This document shows, piece after piece, positions 1 through 12,169 of a stretch of 64,000 nucleotides of DNA. Made by a program: the position numbers and the translations under genes. This DNA comes from CAWELS01 sp964468205. GTDB taxonomy: Bacteria; Acidobacteriota; Terriglobia; Bryobacterales; Bryobacteraceae. Under the pieces are notes generated by a model. The model was not told where the DNA came from and did not search any database. It worked only from the letters and a program-made list of their open reading frames with translations. The DNA is taken from NCBI GenBank assembly GCA_964468205.1, contig CAYXVG010000023.1:35308-99307 (forward strand). The letters run 5' to 3'. How positions within the stretch are numbered: the stretch's first letter is position 1; every line of letters starts with the position of its first letter.

Positions 1-872
1 TCGAGAATGCGCCCGAGTTGCGCGTCCATGAAGGTGATGGTGGCGTAGTAGGCCTGGATGGCCTGGCGTTTCTCGAGGTCGTCCATCTGGAGCTGCCACC
101 TCCGGTCAAGCCACGCCGCCCGCGGCACGCCCACCAGCGCGTCCGGCGGTTCGGACGGCACGCGGATTTCGTTGATCGGGTACATGCGGAAGTATTTCTT
201 AGGAGCCACGTAGGGCGTATGCGGGCGGTAGAAACCCATGGCGATGAAGAAGGGTTCTTCGCGTTTTTCCTGGAGCAGCCGGATGCACTCGCTGGCTCCG
301 ATCGCGTCGGTCTGTTCGCTGTCGTCACCGTCGGCGGCAAGCCAGCTCAGCGTGCCGCCAAAGGCGCGCGGGTTTTCCCGGTCGATGGTGTAGATCAGCG
401 GTTCGTCGTCTACGTCGCGCCCACGCGGGTTCACCACTTCGTCCCACGACGCTGGGTCGTCCAGGCCGTCCTGGCCAATTTGACCTGGCACGCCGTAGTG
501 ATAGATTTTGCCGACGCGCGCCGTGTGGTAGCCGTTATTGCGGAACAGTTGGGGCAACGTTACCGTGTCGGGCACATTCTCGCGAAAGTGCGTGCTGTTG
601 ATCCGCACGCCGATCTGGTCCGGATACATCCCGGTCAGCATTGAAGCCCGGCTCGAGTTGCACTGAGGATACTGGCAATAAGCCTGGTCGAAGCGCACAC
701 CGCGCTCCGCCAACCGGTCGATGTTCGGGGTCTTTACCACCGGGTGGCCGTAGCAGCCGATGTAGTTGTTCAGGTCATCGGACATCACCAGCAGCACGTT
801 CAGCCGTTCGGCAGCCAGGGAGACAGCAAACAGAGAAGAAAAAACGAGTAGCGAAAGAAGTGAACGCTTCAT
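1..872 (-). CDS. Sulfatase, iduronate-2-sulfatase-like (C-terminus beyond window edge)
   Basis: This is the N-terminal 290 residues of a secreted sulfatase (alkaline-phosphatase superfamily) that would remove sulfate esters from a glycan in the periplasm or outside the cell. The reading frame is open from the ATG at 872 through base 1, so the gene continues outside the window. A hydrophobic signal peptide covers about residues 1-20. LLVMSDDLN gives the metal-binding aspartates (about 28-34). The maturation site reads CNSSR at residues 71-75, then ASMLTG. The usual motif is C/S-x-P-x-R, so the proline is replaced by serine; family members with A or S here exist, so this is atypical rather than clearly dead. 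GFYRPHTPY (around 217-225) is typical of iduronate-2-sulfatase-like enzymes. It stands alone, 46 bases downstream of the DUF362 gene on the same strand. Confidence 0.88.
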   Translation of the reverse strand, partial: MKRSLLSLLVFSSLFAVSLAAERLNVLLVMSDDLNNYIGCYGHPVVKTPNIDRLAERGVRFDQAYCQYPQCNSSRASMLTGMYPDQIGVRINSTHFRENVPDTVTLPQLFRNNGYHTARVGKIYHYGVPGQIGQDGLDDPASWDEVVNPRGRDVDDEPLIYTIDRENPRAFGGTLSWLAADGDDSEQTDAIGASECIRLLQEKREEPFFIAMGFYRPHTPYVAPKKYFRMYPINEIRVPSEPPDALVGVPRAAWLDRRWQLQMDDLEKRQAIQAYYATITFMDAQLGRIL

Positions 873-918
873 CGCCCCAAGCTTATCAGAAGCGGTTTGG
901 AGCGAATCGCGGCTGGCG

Positions 919-2079
919 CTACCGCCTCCGAAGCTTCCGCCGCGGTTCCAGGCCGTGCTGCTTCCACACCGCGCGGTAGTCCACCGCCGCATCGCTGATC
1001 CGGAGTCCGGCCACCTCGATCCTTGAGAGATCGCGAGTCCCGGCGCCCGATTCTTCGGCGAGTTGGAGCGTGCTGTCACAGTGCTCGAACGGAATCTGGC
1101 CGCGGCCGGCCATTGGATCGAAGCCCATCAGAGCGGCTCCCACGGCGTCCGTTGAGACGGGGTTGTCACCGGCCACGAGCAGGCCGGGAGTGGTGGGCAA
1201 TCCGCCGCCGCCCATCGTATACGCCTGGGCGACGACGCCGTCGATAATCGACAGATCCACGGGACGGGCGCTGACCAAGTCCGCGATGCAGCGCGGCACG
1301 CGGTACCCATCCTCGCGCGGCGAGGCCGGATCGAGTTCCGGGAGCGAACAAGCGGTGGGCTGGCGCAGCCCGCGGTGCAAAATCTCGCCCCGCCCGCCTT
1401 TCGGATTCTCGATGGGCTCCTTCTCCCCCGAGTGGTCGCCGTAGATGGTGCACGGCGTGATCCCGAAACAATTCTTGATGGCGAGCGTGATACCCGTTGA
1501 CTGGTGCTCCTTCATCTTGGCGATGGAGACAAAGGTGTCGCAGTCGACGTAGGAGTGATTGAGGTCGTAGGCCGGGAACAGCAGGCCGCCGCCCGGAACC
1601 TTCAGCCGGTGGTACCGCTTGCCGTAGCCGAGAGAGTTCGTATTCTCGAACTCCACCCGCTTCCCGGCGCTCTCAAATTGACGGGGATCCCAACCCGCCT
1701 GCAGCATCACTTCCTCGAGCGGCTCGCTGGACTTCCAGGGACTCTCGAGAATCCGGAACCGGCGCGCCCCAGCCCGCTCCATCAGGGACATGGCCGCGCA
1801 GATCACGGTGGGATGTGTCCACACCTGCATCTCGAGCGGCCGGAAGCCGTTGCGGGTGGTGGCTGTGCCGGTCATGTTGACCTTGATCGCGACCGTCTTC
1901 CCGCGGACCATCCGTGCGACGCCGATGGCATCGAACGACCGCCGCAAAGCCTCCTCGACCTCTCGCGGCTCATAGGTGCGGCACCGCTCCACGCTAACGG
2001 CCGGCCCCCGGACGCCGCCGCGCAAAACCGAGGCGCCCGCGGCCGCCCCGAATACCTCTCGACGAGTCAAACCAGTCAT
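919..2079 (-). CDS. DUF362-family protein with Tat-like N-terminus
   Basis: The 386-residue product matches the DUF362 family. Members are often linked to iron-sulfur or redox proteins and have no firmly assigned reaction. The start at 2079 gives an N-terminus with a twin-arginine-like stretch (TRREVFGAAAG), suggesting Tat export. Family-like segments are GKTVAIKVNMTG, FVSIAKMKEHQSTGITLAIKN (read as two neighbouring blocks), and a GGGGLPTTPGLLVAGDNP block where the family has a conserved glycine-rich turn. No ferredoxin-type CxxCxxC cluster is present, unlike longer DUF362 proteins. The frame is open further up to 2199, which would overlap msrP; an alternative ATG lies at 2097. It is on the same strand as msrP upstream (gap about 84 bases), so both could share a transcript. 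Confidence 0.75.
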   Translation of the reverse strand: MTGLTRREVFGAAAGASVLRGGVRGPAVSVERCRTYEPREVEEALRRSFDAIGVARMVRGKTVAIKVNMTGTATTRNGFRPLEMQVWTHPTVICAAMSLMERAGARRFRILESPWKSSEPLEEVMLQAGWDPRQFESAGKRVEFENTNSLGYGKRYHRLKVPGGGLLFPAYDLNHSYVDCDTFVSIAKMKEHQSTGITLAIKNCFGITPCTIYGDHSGEKEPIENPKGGRGEILHRGLRQPTACSLPELDPASPREDGYRVPRCIADLVSARPVDLSIIDGVVAQAYTMGGGGLPTTPGLLVAGDNPVSTDAVGAALMGFDPMAGRGQIPFEHCDSTLQLAEESGAGTRDLSRIEVAGLRISDAAVDYRAVWKQHGLEPRRKLRRR

Positions 2080-2162
2080 CCTGACTTCACGATACATCAA
2101 CCTGCCGGGATTTGTACCTGTCCAGAACCCCGCCCCGGCCCGCCCTCCGGTCCAGCGACGGC

Positions 2163-3071
2163 TCAGTATTCTTTTCCGGAATACATCGCGGCCACCCATT
2201 CTTCGTAGCCGTTGTAGAGCAGCGTCGGCCGGCGGTCCATGTTGGGGATCACGCGCTCGGTGGCCTGGCTCCAGCGAGGGTGAGGCTTTTTCGGGTTCAC
2301 ATTGGCGAAGAAGCCATACTCCTTGGGCTGAAAATCGTTCCAGAAGGTGTCCGGCCGCCGGGCGACGAACTCAATCTTCACAATCGACTTGATGCTTTTG
2401 AACCCGTACTTCCACGGCACGATCAGCCGCACGGGCGCCCCGTTCTGCGCGGGCAGCGGTTTGCCGTAGACTCCGGTGACGAGCAGGGTCAATTCGTTCA
2501 GCGCCTCGTCCATCCGCAGTCCCTCGTAGTAAGGCCAGGTATACCACGGCGCCATCTTCATGCCGGGCATCTGGTCCGGCCGGTTCGCCGTTTCGAATCG
2601 CAGATATCTTGCATTCGATTCCGGCTCCACCATGTTGAGGAACTCGGAGAGTGGAAAGCCGGTCCAGGGAACGGCCATGGACCACGCCTCGACGCAGCGG
2701 AAACGGTAAAGCCGCTCTTCGAGCTGCACCTTCTTGAGCAACTCGTCGAGGTCGTATGTGCCCGGCTTCCGGACGAGCCCTTTCACTTCGATGGACCACG
2801 GCTTCGTCACGAACTTGCCCGTGTTATCCTTCACCGCCTGCTTGTCGGTGGGGTGGAACTCGTAGTAGTTGTTGAAACCCGTCGCCGCCCATTCGGGAGT
2901 CACGGGACGGTCGAGCGTGAACGCTTCATTGCGCTGGACGGCGGCTTCGAGAAGTCCGGACATCCCCAGAAATCCGGCCGCTTCGAGAATCTGCCGCCGG
3001 TTGAGATAGGCGCTTTCCGGAGTCGCCTCGCGCTCCGGAATCTCCCAGCCCCTTGGAATCTTGATCCGCAT
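2163..3071 (-). CDS. msrP: Protein-methionine-sulfoxide reductase catalytic subunit MsrP (YedY)
   Basis: MsrP is a periplasmic molybdopterin enzyme that reduces methionine sulfoxide in exported proteins, taking electrons from the heme membrane protein MsrQ or a quinol donor. The 302-residue length is normal. A Tat-like signal (NRRQILEAAGFLGMSG, about 24-39) is followed by the family block YEFHPTDKQAV. The molybdenum-ligand cysteine lies in RFRCVEAWSMAVPWTG (Cys126). PVRLIVPWKYGFKSIKSIVK matches the C-terminal cofactor-binding part. The start at 3071 is supported by a strong GGAGG six bases upstream. The start codon lies inside the upstream alkylation-repair-like gene, so translation may be coupled. 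No msrQ is adjacent. Confidence 0.93.
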   Translation of the reverse strand: MRIKIPRGWEIPEREATPESAYLNRRQILEAAGFLGMSGLLEAAVQRNEAFTLDRPVTPEWAATGFNNYYEFHPTDKQAVKDNTGKFVTKPWSIEVKGLVRKPGTYDLDELLKKVQLEERLYRFRCVEAWSMAVPWTGFPLSEFLNMVEPESNARYLRFETANRPDQMPGMKMAPWYTWPYYEGLRMDEALNELTLLVTGVYGKPLPAQNGAPVRLIVPWKYGFKSIKSIVKIEFVARRPDTFWNDFQPKEYGFFANVNPKKPHPRWSQATERVIPNMDRRPTLLYNGYEEWVAAMYSGKEY

Positions 3072-4167
3072 TCGATGCCTCCAGTTCGAATTCGCGCCTG
3101 GCGAGAAGTAGTCCGTTTACCTGTACTTCGGCAACGTGCCCGCCGGGGTAATGCTTCCGGATCGAAACATCCTGAAATGACTGACCCTTTTTTAGATTCA
3201 GCCGGCCGCCGGCGGGAATCATCTTCTCGGTCCATTTGAAGACCTTGGGGCTCAGCTTCCCGTTCGCCTTCCGGTAATGGATGACGTAGTCCAGCAGCAC
3301 TTTTTGCTCCCGCTTCGAGGTGGATTCGAGCGCGAGCTCGATCGTCGCGGTCCCGCCGATCCGGAGGCGGGCCGGCTCTACCATGAGCTTCGCCCGGAGT
3401 TCCGGCGCGTGGTAGCCGAACAGTTCCATCACCGCCGGATCGCCTTTCTTGATCAGCGTGCGCAGGGCATGGCGGACGGCTTTCTCCCGCGCCGGCGACG
3501 GCTTCCTCAACCAGCCGCGCGCGATTTCGAGCGCCACCTCCGGATGGTCCTTCGAAATATCGTTTAGGTGATTCGCGACGCTTCGCCTCACGGATTCGGC
3601 GGGATCGTCGACCAGGCGGTCCAGGATGAACCGGGTTTCGAGCGGATTCTCGATGAACTGTTGCAGACGCATGCCCCACGGCAGCCGTGGCCGCGTCCCC
3701 TCGCTGCAGAGGCGCCTCACCTGTGGACTCGAGTCCTTTACCCAACGCTTTACGGCCAGCATCGTCTTCGCGGGGTGCTGCAGCAGATACGGGCGGATGG
3801 CAAATTCGCAACTAAAACGTTGGGTCAGCTCATGGATGGCCGCCATCGAGACGCCTGGCCAATCGAGGCCGTAGTCTTCGACGAATTGGCAGAGAACCCA
3901 ATATTCGATCCCGGCGCCACCCGCCTCGGGATCGGCCGGCGCGGGGCCGAGCCCGTTAAGGATGCGCGCCAGCGCCGCTTCGTAATCTTCATCGAGAGAA
4001 CCGCGCAGAGCCGCGGCAAGATGCTTGACCCGGGCTTTGAGCTCCTGGTCATCGAGCCCCGCTGCCGCCTCGGCGGCCCACGAAGCCGGCAGCCCAGTCA
4101 TCTCCGCCAGTTTCTCCGCTACCTCGCGGTTTATCAAGTTCTTAAATGCTTTGCCAGACTCGGCCAT
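2926..4167 (-). CDS. HEAT-repeat DNA alkylation repair-like protein (AlkD/COG4335 type)
   Basis: A cytoplasmic all-helical protein of 413 residues resembling the AlkD/COG4335 HEAT-repeat proteins that bind alkylated DNA and excise 3-methyl- or 7-methylpurines. Repeats are visible as helical pairs from about residue 90 to 260. Features include FILDRLVDDPAESVRRSVA, NHLNDISKDHPEVALEIA and REKAVRHALRTLIKKGDP. The last section (about 270-365) is a beta-rich tail ending in ARREFELEA. The final roughly 47 residues are charged, low in structure, and are read out of frame through the start of msrP, a 146-base overlap. This suggests loss of the original stop codon after the family core. The exact glycosylase substrate cannot be read from sequence. 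Confidence 0.75.
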   Translation of the reverse strand: MAESGKAFKNLINREVAEKLAEMTGLPASWAAEAAAGLDDQELKARVKHLAAALRGSLDEDYEAALARILNGLGPAPADPEAGGAGIEYWVLCQFVEDYGLDWPGVSMAAIHELTQRFSCEFAIRPYLLQHPAKTMLAVKRWVKDSSPQVRRLCSEGTRPRLPWGMRLQQFIENPLETRFILDRLVDDPAESVRRSVANHLNDISKDHPEVALEIARGWLRKPSPAREKAVRHALRTLIKKGDPAVMELFGYHAPELRAKLMVEPARLRIGGTATIELALESTSKREQKVLLDYVIHYRKANGKLSPKVFKWTEKMIPAGGRLNLKKGQSFQDVSIRKHYPGGHVAEVQVNGLLLARREFELEASNADQDSKGLGDSGARGDSGKRLSQPAADSRSGRISGDVRTSRSRRPAQ

Positions 4168-4492
4168 TTCTCCATCATGATAAGCGACTGGAACAGGCAG
4201 CGGGCCGTGTTGACCATTGGCCGATGGGGGCAGAAGCCCCTGCGCGGTCCGGATGGTCCACCCCGTTAAATCTCTTCATCGCAACGGTTTGGGTGAAATA
4301 ACCCACTTCGGCGGGATTCCGAACAATCCGCCATCTTTCCATTCCATTGCTAAAAGGCGCCATTCAGTGTTTTGACTTTGTCCCGGCCTGGAATTGTGCG
4401 GCAAACTGCTTACGAACCTGGGTTTAACGAAACTGTACCGAATGGTACGATTCAGTAGTCAATGACAAGAGCTTAACTCTGGGAGGGATGCT
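4168..4492. other. Divergent intergenic region
   Basis: These 325 bases separate the alkylation-repair-like gene (minus) from the COG3581 gene (plus). No convincing ORF is present. The AT content rises toward 4360-4480, where a short promoter/operator arrangement for the plus-strand genes is annotated separately. Confidence 0.6.
4423..4451 (+). promoter_or_regulatory. Candidate promoter with TetR-type palindrome
   Basis: A perfect 5-bp inverted repeat GTACC-gaat-GGTAC lies at 4435-4448. It sits in the spacer and -10 of a weak sigma70-like promoter (TTTAAC at 4423, TACGAT at 4446, spacing 17). An operator in that place would repress the following COG3581/activase operon. ACC-N4-GGT cores are common for TetR-family regulators. 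The downstream ribosome binding site GGGAGGG is at 4481-4487. The promoter match is only moderate. Confidence 0.35.
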
Positions 4493-6280
4493 ATGAGTAC
4501 GCAGGCAGTGAAGCCGGAATCGTCCGCGAATCTAGTCCAAATCGGCTCCGTCGAGGAGATCATTCAAAAGAAACTGGCCGCCGAGCGCGCGCGGCTGGAA
4601 GGCGAAGCAGGTGTCGCGAAAGAGCAGAGGCAACACTTTCAGCGGCCCGTCGAGCGTCCCTTCACAAAGGACGAGCGCGGGCACACCACCCTGCTATTCG
4701 GGGGGCTCACCTGGAAGCACGAGAAGCTGGTCCACGGAGCCCTGGAAGGGTTGGGATATTTGGCCGAAGCCGTGCCGACGCCGGATGTTGCCGCCTTCCA
4801 GCTCGGCAAGGAGTACGGCAACAACGGGCAGTGCAACCCGACCTACTTCACGGTCGGGAACCTGGTGCAATACCTGCAATCACTCGAGGAGCAGGGGCTG
4901 AGCAAGGAGGAGATCATCGACCGCTATGTCTTCTTCACCGCCGGCGCGTGCGGGCCTTGCCGCTTCGGCATGTACGAAGCCGAGTACCGTTTGGCGCTGC
5001 GGAACTCCGGCTTCGACGGATTCCGGGTGCTGCTGTTCCAGCAATCCGGCGGGCTGAGCCAGTCCGACGCCGAGCAGGGGCTCGAAATGAACCTCGATTT
5101 TTTCCTCGGCATTCTGAACGCCCTGAACTGTGGCGACGTGCTGAATGAGTGCGCCTATGCCATCCGGCCTTTTGAGGTGCGGGAAGGCCAGACTAACGAG
5201 ACCTTGGAGCGTGTGATGGATTACATGCACGAGGTTTTCTTGCGGAAGCAGCCCTGGATGGTTGGCGAGAAGCTCGGCGGATTCCTGGGCAATTTCAAGG
5301 ACACCGCGGCGTACATCGGCAAGTTCGTCAACCAGATTGGCGGCGACGATTTCACCGGTTCGCTCGAGCGCTGCCGCGACCTGTACAACGAGGTCGAGGT
5401 CGACCGCCTGCGCGTGAAGCCAGTGGTGAAGATTACCGGGGAGTTCTGGGCTCAAACCACCGAAGGCGACGGTAACTTCAACATGTTCGCGTTCCTCGAA
5501 CGGGAAGGCGCGCAGGTGCTCGTCGAGCCGATCGGCACATGGATCACCTACATGATCCACCAGGTGGTACAGAAGTGCCGGGATCACAAAGGCCTCGAAG
5601 AGGGCGCCACGCTGCCGCCGCTGTGGCGGCTGGACAAGCGCGCCAAGGTGGAATGGAACTACCGGAACAAGGTGGCGAAGCTGAAGTTGGCCGAGGCGAT
5701 CTTCCGGCGCGAGTACCACCGGCTTGTCGACGCCATGGGCGGGCTGGCGCATAAGTTGGCCGATCAGTACGAGATGCAGCGCCTCGGACATCCCTACTAC
5801 AACTCCCGCGGCGGCGGCGGGGAAGGCCACCTCGAAGTTGCCAAGAATATCTACTACTCGAACAAGGGGCTGGCACACATGGTGCTCAGCGTGAAGCCGT
5901 TCGGGTGCATGCCGTCCACGCAATCCGACGGCGCGCAAGCCGCCGTGGTGGCCGCGCACAAGGAGATTATCTACTTGCCCATCGAGACTTCCGGAGAAGG
6001 TGAGATCAATGCCCACAGCCGCGTCCAGATGGCCCTCGGCGAGGCCAAGAACAAGGCCAAGCTCGAGTTCGCGGAGGCGCTGGAGGCCACCGGGCTGAGC
6101 GTCGAGCAGTGCTACGAGTATGTTGACGCCCACCCCGAACTGAAACGGCCGATGTACGTTGTGCCGCACAAGGAGGGCGTCGCCGGCACGGCCGCGAACT
6201 TTGTCTATCACATCGCCGAGCGGATGAAGCGCGAGAACTGCCTGCCAGCCGAGCCAGTCCTGGCCGGTGCGGCCGTATAG
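4493..6280 (+). CDS. 2-hydroxyacyl-CoA dehydratase-family (COG3581) subunit, long form
   Basis: A 595-residue cytoplasmic protein of the HgdB/COG3581 branch, the superfamily that includes 2-hydroxyacyl-CoA dehydratases, benzoyl-CoA reductase and double-cubane cluster proteins. Three cysteine sites match the cluster ligands of relatives: GQCNPTYFT (about residue 109), CGPCRFGMYEAEYR (about 153-156) and KPFGCMPSTQSDG (about 473). Two extra cysteines lie in LNCGDVLNECAYA. Compared with the paralogue at 12170-13486 it has an extra N-terminal segment and a longer helical middle. GGLTWKHEKLVHGALEGLGY forms the start of the Rossmann-like fold. A strong GGGAGGG site supports the ATG at 4493. The next gene, 31 bases downstream, encodes the fused activase, so the two probably form one complex. 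No acyl-CoA pathway genes are nearby to indicate a substrate. Confidence 0.8.
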   Translation: MSTQAVKPESSANLVQIGSVEEIIQKKLAAERARLEGEAGVAKEQRQHFQRPVERPFTKDERGHTTLLFGGLTWKHEKLVHGALEGLGYLAEAVPTPDVAAFQLGKEYGNNGQCNPTYFTVGNLVQYLQSLEEQGLSKEEIIDRYVFFTAGACGPCRFGMYEAEYRLALRNSGFDGFRVLLFQQSGGLSQSDAEQGLEMNLDFFLGILNALNCGDVLNECAYAIRPFEVREGQTNETLERVMDYMHEVFLRKQPWMVGEKLGGFLGNFKDTAAYIGKFVNQIGGDDFTGSLERCRDLYNEVEVDRLRVKPVVKITGEFWAQTTEGDGNFNMFAFLEREGAQVLVEPIGTWITYMIHQVVQKCRDHKGLEEGATLPPLWRLDKRAKVEWNYRNKVAKLKLAEAIFRREYHRLVDAMGGLAHKLADQYEMQRLGHPYYNSRGGGGEGHLEVAKNIYYSNKGLAHMVLSVKPFGCMPSTQSDGAQAAVVAAHKEIIYLPIETSGEGEINAHSRVQMALGEAKNKAKLEFAEALEATGLSVEQCYEYVDAHPELKRPMYVVPHKEGVAGTAANFVYHIAERMKRENCLPAEPVLAGAAV

Positions 6281-6311
6281 CAGGACAGCACGCCAACACC
6301 CGGAGGATTTG

Positions 6312-9899
<3,588 letters not shown>

Positions 9900-9905
9900 G
9901 GGCGA

Positions 9906-10280
9906 TCAGTCCCTCTTCGCCACCAGCTTCAGTCTCTCGCCGGTGTCCTCGAATGACACAACGAGCCGCATCTCGCCGCCGCTCACCGTGCCGTCGAACG
10001 TCATGAGAACCTTGCGCGCCATGTACTGGTTCTTGGCCGAGAAGCGGATCTGGCCGCCGTCGATCTTTCCGTCTTGAACCTTGCCTTCGGAGCGGAAGCC
10101 AACTACAGTGCCGGTCACCGCGCCGTCGGGTTTCTGCACCAGCTCGAACGAATAGGGATGGTCACCGCCTTGGCGGTTGGGGAGTTGCGTCCGCCACGTG
10201 CCCGTGACATCGGCGGCAAACAGGCAGAAAGCGTTTGCCACGAAGGAAAGAACGAGTCCGAAGAGCCATCGGTATTGCAT
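9906..10280 (-). CDS. Small secreted hypothetical protein
   Basis: A 124-residue protein with a signal peptide (about residues 1-22, ending FCLFAADV) followed by a compact beta-rich domain beginning DVTGTWRTQLP. The TGTW opening and repeated GTV-G/DGTVSG strands are typical of small exported acidobacterial proteins of unknown function that resemble a lipocalin-like barrel. It converges with the activase gene, with only 6 bases between their ends. No catalytic motif is visible. Confidence 0.65.
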   Translation of the reverse strand: MQYRWLFGLVLSFVANAFCLFAADVTGTWRTQLPNRQGGDHPYSFELVQKPDGAVTGTVVGFRSEGKVQDGKIDGGQIRFSAKNQYMARKVLMTFDGTVSGGEMRLVVSFEDTGERLKLVAKRD

Positions 10281-10371
10281 GCGATTTCACCTCCGCCCCC
10301 TTGGTCGTCACGATTTTACCGCAGCCGGACGCTTGGCCGGATAGAGCCGGAGCCGGCTGCTGCGCGTGGGC

Positions 10372-10377
10372 TATAAT
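10372..10377 (+). promoter_or_regulatory. Perfect -10 box (TATAAT)
   Basis: A consensus TATAAT lies 60 bases upstream of the chosen start of the membrane protein gene, in the gap between divergent genes. No good -35 is found at 16-18 bases upstream, so this may need an activator or be fortuitous. Confidence 0.35.
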
Positions 10378-10436
10378 ACGCTTCGTCACTCACTCACCGT
10401 GTTGACCCGGCGTCTTTGTTCGCCGAAGCCTCGCTC

Positions 10437-12158
10437 ATGAAGAGACGTCCCCGGAACAAACAAGCCGCGGCCAGAGTGCCAACCTCCGAATCATCCGGCC
10501 CGGCGGCATACCCGCCAACCTGGGCCGTTTTTCTCGTGATTGCCGGCGTCCTCTGGATCTCCCGGTACTGGCGTATCGCCGATTTCGGCCTCTATGAAGA
10601 CGACATCGTGCGCATTCCCGCCGCCATGGAAGGCGGGCTGGGGAGCTTGCTCGATCAACTCCGCGGCCAGTTCCTTTTGCAGGGCCAAGGGCGGCCGTTC
10701 CACGACGGATTCATCCTTGCCTTCAGCTTCCTGGCCGGCCGGCTGGGTGGCCTCACCACGCTATACCTATTCGGATACTGCATCGTCGCGTTGAAAGGCT
10801 GCCTGTTCTATCTTCTACTGCGCCGCATCGACCTCGGACCATTGTTCGCGGCGCTCGGCGCGCTCCTCTGGATCCTTTACCCGGTGGACACGGTTTCCCA
10901 GCTCTACCTCACGCTCTCGTTGAGCGGGCAGATCTCGCTGACTTTCTTCCTGCTGGCCTCGCTCGCGTACCTGCACGGGCAGCGCTTGCTGGCCTACCCG
11001 TTGATTGCCCTGACGCTTTTCTGCTACGAAACGGTGTATCCGGTTTTCTTCGTGATTCCACTGCTCTCCGCCGCCTGGGACCGCCGGCTCGTCAGGAGGC
11101 TGGCTGTCCACGGCGGCATACTCGCCGGTATGGCCGCCGCCGCCGCACTCCTGCGCTCGGCGGCAGGAGCCACCGTTGTGGAGACTCCTCCGCTCGCGCA
11201 TCTTCTCACCTGGCCGTTCCGGCAGATGGCAGTTGGAGTCTACACCGCTGTCACCACGCTGGTGGCCCGTCCACTGCAACAGCTATTCGACGCTCCCGCC
11301 GCGCACTGGATATTCCTTGCTCCTCTCGGCATCGCGCTGCTCGTTGCCATCAGTTCCTTGGAAGGCGTGGCTGGCCCGGCGCGGCAGCTTCTCCGGAAGC
11401 ACGGGCGCATCGCTATCGTGGGTCTCGTCATGCTGGCGTTCTCCTATGTGCTCGCCTTCACCGCGGATGCCGAATCGAAGCACGGCCGGGGCACGCGGGC
11501 GCATATGCCCGGCGTCGCTGGCGCCGCCCTGCTCGCCGGCAGCGTTCTCTCCGCTCTGGCGCTCATCGCGCGCGCCCGCGGAGGGAGGCTCGCGGCCGAA
11601 GCGGCCATGGCCGTTCTCTTCACCGGCATGGCCGGTTACGGACTCAAGATTCAGGACGACTATGCCGTCAACTGGTCTCGCCAGCGGGCCTTCTGGACGG
11701 ACGCCCTGCGGCTCTGCCCGGACGCCTCCGAGGGAGTCACGCTCCTTCTGGACCGCCGTGGTATTAAGGAAACCGCAGAGATCGAGGTCATGGGCTGGGC
11801 GATCATGCACTACCTGCCGCTGATGTACAAAATGCCGGAGGATTGGCGGCTCCCGCCCGTGATGAGCTACCTGCGGGAAGACTGGCGCCAAGGCGTCGGC
11901 CGCGGCCGCTCCGTCCAGAGTTACGTCAACTGGGCCGGTCACGAAGCGCGGTTCCGCCAATACCACGACGCTGAATTCATCATTCTCGACGTTGTCGATG
12001 GCGAACTCCGCCGCCACTCCCAACCTTTTTCGGTGGGGGACCACATTGTGAATCCGAAACCTGTTAGCGAGCCAGTAATTCCCCGTCTCCCGGCTCGCCT
12101 CCTCCACTCGCTGCTTGCGCTCCCCCCGGACGAAGAGCCGGTGGACTACACGGAGTAG
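10437..12158 (+). CDS. Polytopic membrane protein of unknown function
   Basis: A 573-residue inner-membrane protein with about ten hydrophobic segments, starting near residue 27 (AVFLVIAGVLWISRYW) and ending near 400, followed by a soluble C-terminal part of about 150 residues. An acidic loop after the first segment (GLYEDDIVRIP) resembles the D/E-containing first periplasmic loop of GT-C glycosyltransferases, so a lipid-linked sugar transferase is possible, but I cannot assign a family. The ATG at 10437 is preferred because it begins a basic tail (MKRRPRNK); the frame is open from 10416. It lies between the two activase systems but is transcribed toward the second, and nothing in it suggests a functional link. 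Confidence 0.6.
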   Translation: MKRRPRNKQAAARVPTSESSGPAAYPPTWAVFLVIAGVLWISRYWRIADFGLYEDDIVRIPAAMEGGLGSLLDQLRGQFLLQGQGRPFHDGFILAFSFLAGRLGGLTTLYLFGYCIVALKGCLFYLLLRRIDLGPLFAALGALLWILYPVDTVSQLYLTLSLSGQISLTFFLLASLAYLHGQRLLAYPLIALTLFCYETVYPVFFVIPLLSAAWDRRLVRRLAVHGGILAGMAAAAALLRSAAGATVVETPPLAHLLTWPFRQMAVGVYTAVTTLVARPLQQLFDAPAAHWIFLAPLGIALLVAISSLEGVAGPARQLLRKHGRIAIVGLVMLAFSYVLAFTADAESKHGRGTRAHMPGVAGAALLAGSVLSALALIARARGGRLAAEAAMAVLFTGMAGYGLKIQDDYAVNWSRQRAFWTDALRLCPDASEGVTLLLDRRGIKETAEIEVMGWAIMHYLPLMYKMPEDWRLPPVMSYLREDWRQGVGRGRSVQSYVNWAGHEARFRQYHDAEFIILDVVDGELRRHSQPFSVGDHIVNPKPVSEPVIPRLPARLLHSLLALPPDEEPVDYTE

Positions 12159-12169
12159 TCGCCTGCCGC

